The position numbers and the translations under genes are program-made. Positions 53,801 to 63,424 of a stretch of DNA of 64,000 nucleotides are shown one piece after another. Position 1 is the stretch's first letter. Every line of letters starts with the position of its first letter. Under the pieces are notes generated by a model that searched no databases, had not been told where the DNA came from, and was given only the letters and a program-made list of their open reading frames with translations. The stretch is taken from the NCBI GenBank assembly GCA_023150875.1, contig JAKLKC010000036.1, positions 1 to 64,000 of the forward strand. Reading direction: 5' to 3'. Origin of the DNA: Myxococcota bacterium (GTDB lineage Bacteria > Myxococcota_A > UBA796 > UBA9615 > JAKLKC01).

Positions 53801-56260
53801 TCAAGGCTGCATCCACCGAGCCTCGGCGCGCCAGTCCCCCTTCCCCCCGCCCTTGAGGATCCCCCGGAGCCGGGCGAGGGGCGGCGGGTTCCAGCGGGAG
53901 ATCGTGACGCTCCGGACCTCCGCGCCCATGGGCCCGCCGGTGGGCACGAAGGGGCCCGCCAGCTCCTCGCTGCAACAGGGCCAGGCGTTGACGTGGAAGC
54001 GCATGGGCAGGTGGGGGATCGGGGTGGGCCGCCCCGCGTGTCGAGCGTGGATCAGCCGGTCGTCCACGAACCAGCGGACCTCGTCGGCCTCCCACTCGAT
54101 GGCGTAGCGGTGGAAGTCCAGGGAGGCGTCGAAGCCCAGGTCCACCAGCACCGGCGTCCCCCGGTACCCGTAGTTGTACAGGTCCCCCTCCTCGCCGGGG
54201 TTGTAGTACACGTTCAGCAGGATCCGGGTGGTGTCCTTCCCCAGGAACTCCATGTCGATCTCCTGCCAGGGGTCGAACCGGTAGAGGAACATCGCGGAGA
54301 CCACCCCGGAGGCCTTGGGGGGCTTCATCACGGTCTCGAACCGCCCGTAGGTGTAGCGGGCGTCCGGGGCGGCCTTGGTGGCGATGGAGCCCGCGGTGAA
54401 CGCCTTGGCGCCCCCCTCGCTCCGTTCGAGCTTCAACCGGATCCCGCCGCCGTCCAGGGGCGCGACGTTCTCGGGGGCGAACACCGCCTCGTTGCAGAAG
54501 AACGTGGTGTCCAGCCGGTCCCAGAACTCCGGGTCCACCGTCTCCAGGGGGTCGTGGCGCACGGTGTGGAAGGAGCCGGTACGGATCCCCCGCTCCCGGG
54601 GCCCCTCGGGATCGGCGGCACCGCAGTACCCCTTCAGCCTCTTGGCGGGCACGATCCACGGATCGCCGTCGTGCTCCATGACCTCGCAGGCGAGGTCCGC
54701 GACGTCGATCCGGGTGGTGGGGAAGTACAGGACCCCGGCGCCGAACACGGACAACAGGAGGCCGGCGAGGGCCCAGCGTCGGTCGATCTTCACGGCGGCC
54801 ACGCTCCGGGGGACGGCGGCGGTGGCCGGCCCCTCCCGGGAGATCGGGCGCCACCTCGCCCCCCCCGACGCCCGGTCGGCCATGCCGAGCAGGACGCCGT
54901 AGATGTCCAGGTAGAAGGCGGCGGGCCAGGTCGCCACCACCGCCAGCAGCGTCCCGGCCCCGAGGCGCCGGAACCGGGCGAGACCCACCAACAGCACCAC
55001 CAGGGGCGCCAGCAGCCCCACCAGCCCCGCGACCTGGAGGGCCCCCGGGATGGGCAGGGCCGCCCGGGGGAAGTCGGTCATCAGCACCGCCTGGAGCAGG
55101 TTCATGGCGATGACCACCGCCGGGAACATCCAGCCGAACGCCACCGCGACCTCCACCACCCTCGCCCGCCGGCCCACGGTGCGCTGGCTCCCCGCGATCC
55201 AGGCCGCGAGGACCAGGCTGGCCCCGGCGGCGGCCCCCACCGAGGCCGGGGCGAGGCCCGGGGCGAAGATCAGCCCGATGAGGAGGTGGAGGGCGAACAC
55301 CAGCACCGAGACCAGGTAGTGGGTGCCGTGCAGCAGGAACTGGATCCTCTCCACGAGCGTGAGGGGGGAGCCGCGGAGGGCGGGGAGGTGGCGGAAGAAC
55401 GCCTCGGTGTGCCCGCTGGCCCAGCGCCTCCGCCGAGCGAGGAAGCTGTACAGGTCGGGGGAGGCCTCCTCCCGGGAGCCGCTCCGGGGATCGCTGGCGA
55501 ACCGCACCCCGCCCATCAGGAGGCCGTAGCTGAAGTCGATGTCCTCGGTGATGCACGGCCCGAGGGGGCGCTCCCGCAGCAGCTCCGTCTCCAGGACGGC
55601 GGTGGTGCCGGTGAAGAAGACCGTCAGGCCCATCCGGGTGAAGGCGGCGTTGAACAGCTCGCAGCCCACGTGCTGGTGCAGGGAGTCCCAGAGCCGGAAG
55701 AAACCCCGGTCCGACAGGGGTGCCCTCCGGCCCTGCACCGCGCGGGCGCCCCGGGCGTGGAGGACTCCCAGGGCGGACCGGAGCCAGTCGGGATCCGCCT
55801 CGTGGTCGCAGTCCAGGAGGGCGACGTAGGACGTCTCGATCCGCCCCACCGCCGCGTTCACCTTCTCGCTCTTGGCGTCGGCCCCCGTGAACTCCACCGA
55901 GACCCTCCGGTGTCCCGACCGGGAGATCTCGACGGACGCCTCGCCGCCTTCCCCGAGGGGGACTCCCGGGAACGCCACCTCCAGGTGGGGGACCGAGGAG
56001 TCGGAGCGGTCCTTCAGGAGGAGACGCACGTCCACGGGACCGAGGTGGTCCTGGGCGAGGAGGGACCGGATCGCCCGGACGGCCCTCTCCCCCTCGTGAC
56101 GGGCGGGGACCAGGACCGTCACCCCGTCCCGGCGCCCCTCGCCCCCACCCTCGGGGCGGGGCCGCGCCCCCAGGAACACCAGCGCGCACAGGTAGTGGCC
56201 CAGGGAGTACGCCGCCAGGCAGGCGGTCAGCGCCGCGGCCAGGACGAGGGCGGTGCTCAT
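53801..56260 (-). CDS. GT2 glycan synthase fused to a GH16 glucanase domain
   Basis: 819 residues. An N-terminal helix is followed by a processive GT2 domain: Asp in LLDCDHEAD (150-152), TED near 238-240 and RRRRW (276-280), as in cellulose/beta-glucan synthases. Five or six membrane helices span 300-460. After another helix (about 496-513) comes a GH16 domain with EIDMEF, where Glu 667, Asp 669 and Glu 671 match the catalytic ExDxE. This would place polymerisation in the cytoplasm and a hydrolase or transglycosylase on the periplasmic side of one chain. The polymer is probably a beta-1,3/1,4-glucan, by inference from GH16. It lies just outside the island. Confidence 0.85.
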   Translation of the reverse strand: MSTALVLAAALTACLAAYSLGHYLCALVFLGARPRPEGGGEGRRDGVTVLVPARHEGERAVRAIRSLLAQDHLGPVDVRLLLKDRSDSSVPHLEVAFPGVPLGEGGEASVEISRSGHRRVSVEFTGADAKSEKVNAAVGRIETSYVALLDCDHEADPDWLRSALGVLHARGARAVQGRRAPLSDRGFFRLWDSLHQHVGCELFNAAFTRMGLTVFFTGTTAVLETELLRERPLGPCITEDIDFSYGLLMGGVRFASDPRSGSREEASPDLYSFLARRRRWASGHTEAFFRHLPALRGSPLTLVERIQFLLHGTHYLVSVLVFALHLLIGLIFAPGLAPASVGAAAGASLVLAAWIAGSQRTVGRRARVVEVAVAFGWMFPAVVIAMNLLQAVLMTDFPRAALPIPGALQVAGLVGLLAPLVVLLVGLARFRRLGAGTLLAVVATWPAAFYLDIYGVLLGMADRASGGARWRPISREGPATAAVPRSVAAVKIDRRWALAGLLLSVFGAGVLYFPTTRIDVADLACEVMEHDGDPWIVPAKRLKGYCGAADPEGPRERGIRTGSFHTVRHDPLETVDPEFWDRLDTTFFCNEAVFAPENVAPLDGGGIRLKLERSEGGAKAFTAGSIATKAAPDARYTYGRFETVMKPPKASGVVSAMFLYRFDPWQEIDMEFLGKDTTRILLNVYYNPGEEGDLYNYGYRGTPVLVDLGFDASLDFHRYAIEWEADEVRWFVDDRLIHARHAGRPTPIPHLPMRFHVNAWPCCSEELAGPFVPTGGPMGAEVRSVTISRWNPPPLARLRGILKGGGKGDWRAEARWMQP

Positions 56261-56414
56261 CGGCCGTCCCCCCGGCGCGGGGACGCGGCGACGCGGGACC
56301 GCCGGGATGGGGTGGCGCGGGTGACCTGCAAGCGGGGCGTTCCAGCACTTCGAGCGGCGGCGAGGCCGGGGGACTATACCCGACCGGCGGCGGCCCGTCC
56401 CCTGGGGCGCGCCC

Positions 56415-58415
56415 CTACTCCCCCCGGAACCTCAGGAGCTGGTACCTCCGGTTGGACCAGACCCGCACCGCCACGTCCTCGGGCAGGGCGGGGCCCGGCC
56501 CCCACCACTCCATCACCACCCAGGGGGCTCCATGGCGCAGGCCGATCCCCCGCCGCTCCCCGGGCGTCAGGCCGGACCAGCCGGCCTCGGCCCTGGCCTT
56601 CAGCGCCAGGATGACCTCCCGCCTCCCCCGCCCCTCCAGGGGCACGCCCGCGAAGGGATCCACCCCTCCCGCGACCTCCGACAGGCGGTCCCGGAACGAG
56701 AGGGCCAGGTCCCGGCCGTACAGGGCCTCGCCCCCGTCCTTGAAGCCCACCACCGGGCTCCGCCGCGCGAAGATCCGGAAGTCGTCGAGGCGATACGGGG
56801 GAAGGAGCACCCGGTCCCCCCGCGGCACGCGACGGCGGACCTCCTCCTCCAGCTCCCGCTCCGGGCCCCGGGGACCGGCGGGGAGCCACCGGGCGCGGTC
56901 TCGGCCCGCGACGTGCTGGGCATCACCCAGGGTCGTGCCCAGGAGCAACCCGATCCCGGCGAGGACCACCAGTCCCGCGGCCAGCGCCCCGGGCCCCCAC
57001 CCCAGCGCCTCCGGCTCCGCCCTCCCCGGGACGGCCTGGGCCTCCCCCACCTGCCGCCACCGCGCGGCGAGGGCCAGCGCCACCCCCACCAGAACCCCGC
57101 CGAAGAGGCCGGGATCGAAGGCGGGGGCCAGGGAGAGGAGCCAGGGAGGGGCGCCACCCCCCTTGCCTCCAAGGCGCGCCACCGCCATCGCCCCGCCGGC
57201 CACCCCGAGCCAGGCGGCTCCCAGGATCGCGCCGCGCCTGCCGAGCCGCGCCTCCCCCGCCCTCTCGCCCAGGGCGAGGATCCCCGCCGCCGCCCCGGCG
57301 AGGGGGAGGACCCCGAAGGCCAGCGAGAGGACCAGGGCCCCGAGGGCGGCCGCCGCCGGGACGTCCCGGGGACGGATCCTCGCCGCCCACACCGCCACGC
57401 GCAGCACCGCCAGGAGGGTCACGAGGCGGAACGCCTGCCACGGGTGGAGCTGGAGCAAGCCGATGGTGGGGCGCGCCTCGCTGCCCAGGGTCCCCGCGAC
57501 GGCTCCGAGCAGCACCAGCCCGGCGACGACCGCGTCCAGCCGCGGCCCGTACCGCGCCCGGGCCGTCGCCAGCGGAGCCCGCCGCCCCACCCGGTACATG
57601 AGCAACGTCAGGCCCGCCAGGATCCAGTGGGCGGAGGGCCAGGTGGAGGGGAAGAGGTGGTGACCGAGGCGGGCCCGCAGGACCTCTCCCCACGCGGGGT
57701 CCACCTCGGCCCAGGGCGGCCAGGTCGCCGCGTCCCCGCCGGGGCCGAGGCGCGCCAGCAGCGGCGAGGCGGCCAGCAGGAAGGCCAGGGGCGCCAACAG
57801 GGTGCGCGCGCCGTCCACCCTCGCCCTCGCCACCGTCGCCACGAGCAGGGCGAACGCCAGTTGCGCGGCGCTGGTGGCGTGCAGGTCGAAGGCCAGGCCC
57901 AGGAGGGCGAAGGCCGGAAGCCGCCTGCCCGACAGGAAGAGCCAGAGGGCCCCCAGCTCCGCCGGCAGCACGAAGGTGCGGGGGAGCATCAACGGGTCCC
58001 ACGTCGGTGCTCCCCCGAGGGCGAGCCACCCGTGGGTCGCCGCGACCGCCGCCAGGGCCCGGGCGCGGACTGAGCCAGACATCGCCCCCGCCAGGCCCTG
58101 GGCCACCCACGCGAGGGCGAAGAGGGAGACCAGGTGGAGGGCCCCGTAAAGCACGGGCAGGGGGAGGGCGCGGGCCAGGGGCGCCTGGAACTCCCAGAAG
58201 ACGGAGGCGTGCCGGAGCGCCGCGTCCACCATGGGGTCCCCGGGGAAGAGCCCCGGATCGAGGCGCCTCAGCAGGAACGGGACGTGGATGGCGTGGTCGC
58301 CGACGCCGAAGGCGTACCCGTCCACCAGCACCCCGAACAGGGTCGCGAAGGCGGCGACGGAGAGGGGGGAGACCGGCCGCTCCGCCCGCCCCCGGGTCTC
58401 CGGCGACGGGCTCAG
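56415..58415 (-). CDS. Large polytopic membrane protein, unknown function
   Basis: About 666 residues. Many hydrophobic segments cover residues 15-480; then a soluble C-terminal region contains RVLLPPYRLDDFRIFARRSPVVGFKDGG and ends YQLLRFRGE. The early motif GYAFGVGDHAIHVPFLLRRLDPGLFPGDP suggests a lumenal loop with conserved acidic/His residues, as in GT-C-like membrane proteins, but I cannot assign a family. There is no ATG or well-placed GTG; CTG 58415, overlapping the fbp stop as CTGA, is the likeliest start. It is probably cotranscribed with fbp. Confidence 0.75.
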   Translation of the reverse strand: MSPSPETRGRAERPVSPLSVAAFATLFGVLVDGYAFGVGDHAIHVPFLLRRLDPGLFPGDPMVDAALRHASVFWEFQAPLARALPLPVLYGALHLVSLFALAWVAQGLAGAMSGSVRARALAAVAATHGWLALGGAPTWDPLMLPRTFVLPAELGALWLFLSGRRLPAFALLGLAFDLHATSAAQLAFALLVATVARARVDGARTLLAPLAFLLAASPLLARLGPGGDAATWPPWAEVDPAWGEVLRARLGHHLFPSTWPSAHWILAGLTLLMYRVGRRAPLATARARYGPRLDAVVAGLVLLGAVAGTLGSEARPTIGLLQLHPWQAFRLVTLLAVLRVAVWAARIRPRDVPAAAALGALVLSLAFGVLPLAGAAAGILALGERAGEARLGRRGAILGAAWLGVAGGAMAVARLGGKGGGAPPWLLSLAPAFDPGLFGGVLVGVALALAARWRQVGEAQAVPGRAEPEALGWGPGALAAGLVVLAGIGLLLGTTLGDAQHVAGRDRARWLPAGPRGPERELEEEVRRRVPRGDRVLLPPYRLDDFRIFARRSPVVGFKDGGEALYGRDLALSFRDRLSEVAGGVDPFAGVPLEGRGRREVILALKARAEAGWSGLTPGERRGIGLRHGAPWVVMEWWGPGPALPEDVAVRVWSNRRYQLLRFRGE

Positions 58416-59455
58416 GCGCTCCCGCGCTCCACCGCGGTGGTGGCGGACACCATCCCGTCCTCGCCCCGGCCCCGGGCGAACTCCTCGGCGAGGCGGACCT
58501 CGGCGGCGTTGCCGATCACCAGGGGGGTGCGCTGGTGCAGCTCGTCGGGGACGATGTCGAGGATGTCCTGGGCGCCATCCGACGCCGCGCCCCCCGCCTG
58601 GGCGGCGATGAAGGCCAGGGGCGCCGCCTCGTAGATGAGCCTCAGCTTGCCGCGCGGGGAACGGCGGTCGCCGGGGTACAGGAAGACCCCGCCGTACATG
58701 AGGTTCCGGTGGAAGTCGGCGACGAGGGACCCGACGTGCCGCGACGAGACGCGGCGCTTGTCCTCGTCGTTGCGGGCCTTCATCTCGCCCACGAAGCGCC
58801 CCACCCACGGCTCCCAGTAGGGGGAGTTGCTCTCGTTGAGGGACAGGCAGCTCGCCTGGTTCGGGATCTTGATGTCCGCGTGGGACAGGAAGAACTCCCC
58901 GGCGGAGGGATCGAGGGTGAAGCCGTGCACCCCGTGGCCGGTGGAGTACACGAACATCGTGGAGCTGCCGTAGATCACGTAGCCCGCGGCGCACGCCTCC
59001 CTGCCCGGGCGCAGGAAGTCGCGGCGGGTGACCTCCCCCCCGGACGCCTGCCGGTAGACCGCGAAGATCGTCCCGATGGAGATGTTCACGTCGATGTTCG
59101 ACGAGCCGTCCAGGGGATCGAACACGACGATGTAGGCGCCGCGGCGCGCCTCGGGCACCTCGACGTACTCGTCCTCCTCCTCGCTCGCCATCGCCGCGAC
59201 GTGGCCCGATCGGATGAGGCACTCGATCACGGTGCGGTTGGCGACCTCGTCCAGCTTCTGGACGACCTCGCCGTGGGTGTTGACCGTGCCGCTCGCCCCG
59301 AGGATGGGCAGGAGTCCCGCCCGCCGGACCTGGGACGAGATGATCTTGGCGGCGACCCCGATCTGGGTCAGCAGGCCCGAGAACTCCCCCCGAGCCTGGG
59401 GGTGGAGTCGCTGCTGGGACAGTACGTGCTGGGTGAGGGTGGCGCCGAGCTCCAT
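58412..59455 (-). CDS. fbp: Fructose-1,6-bisphosphatase, class I
   Basis: 347 residues from ATG 59455 with GGGAGG upstream. Class I signature: the metal site FDPLDGSSNIDVNISIGTIF, SEEEDE in the dynamic loop region, STMFVYSTG, the substrate site around NLMYGGVFLYPGD and RLIYEAAPLAFIAAQAGG. It converts fructose 1,6-bisphosphate to fructose 6-phosphate in gluconeogenesis. It has its own promoter at 59482-59510 and leads into the membrane protein gene by a 4-base overlap. Confidence 0.96.
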   Translation of the reverse strand: MELGATLTQHVLSQQRLHPQARGEFSGLLTQIGVAAKIISSQVRRAGLLPILGASGTVNTHGEVVQKLDEVANRTVIECLIRSGHVAAMASEEEDEYVEVPEARRGAYIVVFDPLDGSSNIDVNISIGTIFAVYRQASGGEVTRRDFLRPGREACAAGYVIYGSSTMFVYSTGHGVHGFTLDPSAGEFFLSHADIKIPNQASCLSLNESNSPYWEPWVGRFVGEMKARNDEDKRRVSSRHVGSLVADFHRNLMYGGVFLYPGDRRSPRGKLRLIYEAAPLAFIAAQAGGAASDGAQDILDIVPDELHQRTPLVIGNAAEVRLAEEFARGRGEDGMVSATTAVERGSA

Positions 59456-59481
59456 GGGACCTCCCGGGCGGCGGGGGCTCA

Positions 59482-59510
59482 ACCTTAGCGGCGACTCGCG
59501 CCGAGCTCAA
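59482..59510 (-). promoter_or_regulatory. Promoter of fbp
   Basis: On the minus strand: TTGAGC (59510-59505), a 17-nt spacer and TAAGGT (59487-59482), about 20 nt of leader before the ATG. Confidence 0.55.
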
Positions 59511-59555
59511 GCGCGGGCGGCGGGTTCGGCGGGATCCTCCGGCCGATCTCCGCCC

Positions 59556-62135
59556 TCACCTCTTCCCGTCGGAGAAGCGGCCGAAGGCGGCGGCGGCGAG
59601 CCCCGCGAACCACAGGAACCACGCCGTGCACCCGATCCAGAGCAGGGCGAGGAAGGTCCCGATCTCGTAGCGGATCTCCACCCGGTGGGTGCCGGGCGGG
59701 ACCTCGATCCCCCTGAAGACCCCGTCCACGACGTACATCTCCACCGGCCGCCCGTCGAGGGTCGCGGTCCAGCCCGGGTAGACGATGTCGGTCACGACGA
59801 GGAGGGCCGGGCGATCCGCGTCCACCCGGACCGAGGCGGACTGGGGATCGTACGCCTCGAAGACCGCGCCGCCGGCCACCGGCCCACCCGACAGCGGCGT
59901 GGCGAGGGGCCGTTCGACCACCGCGGTCCTACCCGGGTCGAAGGAGGGATCGGCGATCCGCGCCACCCATCCGCCGGGGCCGTCGTCGGGCGTGGCCAGC
60001 ACCGCGTCCCCCACCAGGAAGGCCCGCGGCAGGGCGCTGGGGTTGCCATACACCTTCACCGGCCCGTCCCGGACGAGATCGAACCCCTCGGGGGGGCGCT
60101 CGGTGGACAGCAGCCAGCGGATCCCGAGCAGGTCCACCAGCCGGCGGTGGCGGTCCGCCAGCTCCCGGAGCTGGTCCGTGGGGTAGACCGTGATGGCCTG
60201 CCCCGCGAGGGTGGTCAAGGTGTCGAAGCGCACGGTCCGCAGGGGCGAAGGGAAGACCACGTCGGGCCATCCCCACACCATGTTCAGGGACGCGCTCATC
60301 GCCTCCGCCTGCAAGGCGATGGGGACGTGCCGCTCGAACCCCGAGATCCGGGGGGGCGCCAGGGCCGGGGGATCCCCGAGGGCCTCCAGCGCCGCCGGCC
60401 TCGCCAGCACCTGCTCGGCCGGAGTGGTGGGGTTGAAGCCCCACCCGAAGGCCAGGAGGTCGGCGAGCTGGAGGCCCACGACGCCGGCCACGGCGTGGCG
60501 CCGTGGGAGCAGCAGCAGGAAGATCGCGCCCAGGGCCATCCCCACGGGCAGGAGGACCCTGGGTCCGAAGGGGGCGGTGCTGGCCTGGACGTCGGCGACG
60601 ATGCGCTCCGCCTTCCAGCCGTAGTAGTCGCCGCCCGCGTAGTCCGTGGCCACCCAGGCGGGGGGGCCCGTGGCGGGGGCCGGGCGGGGCGCCGGGGGCA
60701 TCCACGGGGGCACCTCGCCGGCGACGGCGGCGAGCATCTGGGCCTCCCGGGCCGCCTTGCCGACGAAGTACTCGCGGCCGGCGGCGACGAGGCGGTCCCG
60801 CTGGACGGAGATCGCGGCGTGGGCGAGACCCGCGCCCGCCCACGCCACCAGGACCGCGATCGCCGCCCCCCGGGCCAGGCGCCGCGCCCGGGCGTGGTCC
60901 GGATCCGCAGTCGAGGACAGGGCCGCCCTCGCCCCCTCCAGGCCCGCCCCCGCGAGGAACGCGGCACAGAACGTGAGCAGGTAGGCGAAGCGAACGGGGA
61001 AACGGAAGAAGCCCATCCCCGGGATGAGGCGGAAGATCGGCCACACCGGCGTGAGGGAGCCCAGCATGAGCAGGGCGGCCAGCGCCGCCCACGCGGTGAA
61101 GAACCCGAACCCCGTCCGGCGCCGGGTGGCCCCGTACAGGGCGAGCAGGAAGCCCGGCACCCCCAGGAAGAAGGTGTCCTCCCAGTAGTTCTCTCCGTTG
61201 CCCCAATACCCGTCCCCCTTGTGGTGGTACACCCGCCCGACGTCCGCGGGCCTCTCGTAGCCGAAGGCCCGGGGGAGGACGGCGTTCACCAGCTCCTGGG
61301 GCGGAAGGCGCCCTTGGGAGGCGAACTGGATGTCCACTCCGCCGGCCCGCGCCGAGTGGGCGGTGAGCTCGGCGGTGGCGTAGAGCTGGGGCCCGGCGAG
61401 GACCAGCCCCAGCCCGACCCCCGCCGCGAGCCAGGGCGCCCGGCGGAGGCGCAGGCGGCGGCGCTCCGGGCTCTCCACGAGGCCCGCCGAAGGGTAGCCG
61501 CGCCAGATCCGCCACGCCGACCAGGTCGCCAGGAAGAACAGGGCGTAGGTGGCGAGCTGGGGGTGGAAGCTCAGCAGCACCAGCGCCACGCAGAGGGCCA
61601 GCAGGAGCGCGAAGAGGCGGCGGCCGTCCCGGACGACGGAGTCGGCGCACAGCAGCATCGCCGGCAGCCAGGGGTAGGCGCAGTACATCGGCAGGTAGAG
61701 CAGGTGGCTGACGAAGTAGCCCGAGAAGCCGAACGTGACGGCGCTCATCGCCGCGCCCGACCGGCCCAGCCCCGCCTGCCGGCTGAACAGGTACATGAGG
61801 AAGCCGGCGAGCCAGGTGTGCAGGAGCACCAGCAGCGAGAGCGCCTGGGGCCCCGGCAGCAGCAGGAAGAGGACGTTCAGGGGGTAGAGGACCCCCGTCT
61901 GTCCGTCCGCGAGCACCGGGAAGCCGCAGGAGGCGAGGTCGGTCCACACCGGGATCCGCCCCGCGGCCCACTCCCTCGCCGCCCACACCCGCCAGGGATA
62001 GTGGTGGTGGGCGATGTCGTGGAAGAAGAAGGTCTCCCCGAGGGAGGCCGCGCCGGGGTAGAGCACGATCGCCGCGGCGATGAGCGCCGACGCGGCGACC
62101 AGGGCCTCTCGGCCGGTGACGGGGGGGTGGGACAT
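59556..62135 (-). CDS. YfhO-like polytopic membrane protein
   Basis: 859 residues from ATG 62135. About a dozen membrane helices with large external loops and a C-terminal beta-rich segment (PALLVVTDIVYPGWTATLDG, GTHRVEIRYE) before a final helix pair. The loop after the first helix reads FFHDIAHHHYPWRVWAAREW, and GQTGVLYPLNVLF follows; both are typical of the bacterial YfhO / GT-C membrane family implicated in lipid-linked sugar transfer. Catalytic role and substrate are inferred only from the family. The start lies 7 bases after a consensus TATACT, suggesting a leaderless message. Confidence 0.8.
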   Translation of the reverse strand: MSHPPVTGREALVAASALIAAAIVLYPGAASLGETFFFHDIAHHHYPWRVWAAREWAAGRIPVWTDLASCGFPVLADGQTGVLYPLNVLFLLLPGPQALSLLVLLHTWLAGFLMYLFSRQAGLGRSGAAMSAVTFGFSGYFVSHLLYLPMYCAYPWLPAMLLCADSVVRDGRRLFALLLALCVALVLLSFHPQLATYALFFLATWSAWRIWRGYPSAGLVESPERRRLRLRRAPWLAAGVGLGLVLAGPQLYATAELTAHSARAGGVDIQFASQGRLPPQELVNAVLPRAFGYERPADVGRVYHHKGDGYWGNGENYWEDTFFLGVPGFLLALYGATRRRTGFGFFTAWAALAALLMLGSLTPVWPIFRLIPGMGFFRFPVRFAYLLTFCAAFLAGAGLEGARAALSSTADPDHARARRLARGAAIAVLVAWAGAGLAHAAISVQRDRLVAAGREYFVGKAAREAQMLAAVAGEVPPWMPPAPRPAPATGPPAWVATDYAGGDYYGWKAERIVADVQASTAPFGPRVLLPVGMALGAIFLLLLPRRHAVAGVVGLQLADLLAFGWGFNPTTPAEQVLARPAALEALGDPPALAPPRISGFERHVPIALQAEAMSASLNMVWGWPDVVFPSPLRTVRFDTLTTLAGQAITVYPTDQLRELADRHRRLVDLLGIRWLLSTERPPEGFDLVRDGPVKVYGNPSALPRAFLVGDAVLATPDDGPGGWVARIADPSFDPGRTAVVERPLATPLSGGPVAGGAVFEAYDPQSASVRVDADRPALLVVTDIVYPGWTATLDGRPVEMYVVDGVFRGIEVPPGTHRVEIRYEIGTFLALLWIGCTAWFLWFAGLAAAAFGRFSDGKR

Positions 62136-62142
62136 CGCCGGG

Positions 62143-62148
62143 AGTATA
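62143..62148 (-). promoter_or_regulatory. Consensus -10 element for a leaderless gene
   Basis: TATACT on the minus strand, 7 bases before ATG 62135. The -35 (GCTGCG at 17 nt) is weak. Confidence 0.4.
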
Positions 62149-62218
62149 CGGGAAGGCGACGAGGACGCAGCCGAGTCGGCGGCCGCGGCGGTGGGGCCGC
62201 CCGGGACGCCCCCGGTGC

Positions 62219-63424
62219 TCACGGCGGGGACCCCGCCGCGCCCTCGGGCGCGAGGCAGGCGCAGTAGCCCTCCAGGGCGACGCGGAACGCGAGCTGAGCC
62301 GACTGCCCCGCGGGCCCGGCGAACCAGGCGACGACCTCCTGTCCCCCCTCCCCGCTCCGGAGCTGTGAGGACAGGTCCTTCCCCGTCGCCGCTCCGTACC
62401 GCCGCCGGAAGGCGTCCTGGGCGATCAGCTCCTCGGGGCCGAGGGACTCCACCTCGCTCCCGCACACCTCGGGGCCCAGGCGCCCCGCCCAGGCCACCCG
62501 GTCGGGGACGGTCCAGGGGCGGACCCGCCGCACGCAGGCGTCCCTCGCCCGGACGGCCTCGGGCTCGATGAGATCCTCGGTCCGGAGGACCTCCCGATGG
62601 AGGGCCGCCCGGGCCGCCTCCGCCTCGGCGTCCCGCGAGGGTTCCAGCAGGCGGCGCCGGCAACGCTCCAGGAGGGCCCCTGCCCGCTCGGTCTCCCCGG
62701 CGGCCACCGCGATCCGGGCCTCCAGGCACAGGCTCCCGGGGCTGCGCGCCCGCTCGCAGTCCCCGTCGTCGCAGCGCCCGAGCACCCGCGCCGCCCCCTG
62801 GGCCAGCCCGACGTCCTCCAGCAGCCGGGCGTGGACCTCCATCGCCTCCACCCGGCAGGCCCCGAGGCGCTCCACGTCCTTCCCCCGGGCCACCGCCAGG
62901 TCCCGCTCGCAGGACAGCTCCGCCGAGTCCAGGGCTCCCCGGGCGACCGCCAGGGCCGCCTCGGCGATGGACGCCGCGTCCGCCGCCGCCTGGCCCGCGG
63001 CGTCCGCGGCGACCTCGGCGAGGAGACGGGCGGCGGCGGCGGGGGGCGCGTCGGGATCGCCCGCCGCGGCTCCCTTCCCCGCCGCGGGCGCCCCGGCCGG
63101 TGGGACCTCGCCGGCCGCCTCGGCGGCGATCCGCTCCAGGACCCGGGCCTCGTCCCAGGCGGCCCGGGCATCGGCGGCCCGCAGGCCCGCGAGCAGCGCC
63201 CGGCAGGGCCCGTGGAGTCCCGGCGCGGCGAGGCAGGCGGTCATGTCCTCCTCCAACCTCCGCCGCTGCCCGGGGTCATCCGGCAACCGTGACGCCGACC
63301 ACGCCTCCAGGTGCTCCAGCCACGGCGGAGGGGGGGGCGGAGGAGGGGCCACGGCGTCCTCCCGCGGGCAGCCCGGGACCAGCGCCAGCGCCAGCAAGGG
63401 CAGGAGGAGGGCCGCCCCCCTCAC
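62219..63424 (-). CDS. Lipoprotein, unknown family
   Basis: 401 residues from GTG 63424, overlapping the upstream stop (GTGA). A signal peptide ends in VPGC (Cys 19), followed by a Pro-rich stretch. The rest is Ala/Arg/Glu-rich helices with scattered Cys residues (SCERDLA, ACRVEAM, RCDDGDCERA). Repeated helical pairs hint at a TPR-like structure. Coupling to the dehydrogenase gene suggests one operon; the function is unknown. Confidence 0.7.
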   Translation of the reverse strand: MRGAALLLPLLALALVPGCPREDAVAPPPPPPPPWLEHLEAWSASRLPDDPGQRRRLEEDMTACLAAPGLHGPCRALLAGLRAADARAAWDEARVLERIAAEAAGEVPPAGAPAAGKGAAAGDPDAPPAAAARLLAEVAADAAGQAAADAASIAEAALAVARGALDSAELSCERDLAVARGKDVERLGACRVEAMEVHARLLEDVGLAQGAARVLGRCDDGDCERARSPGSLCLEARIAVAAGETERAGALLERCRRRLLEPSRDAEAEAARAALHREVLRTEDLIEPEAVRARDACVRRVRPWTVPDRVAWAGRLGPEVCGSEVESLGPEELIAQDAFRRRYGAATGKDLSSQLRSGEGGQEVVAWFAGPAGQSAQLAFRVALEGYCACLAPEGAAGSPP

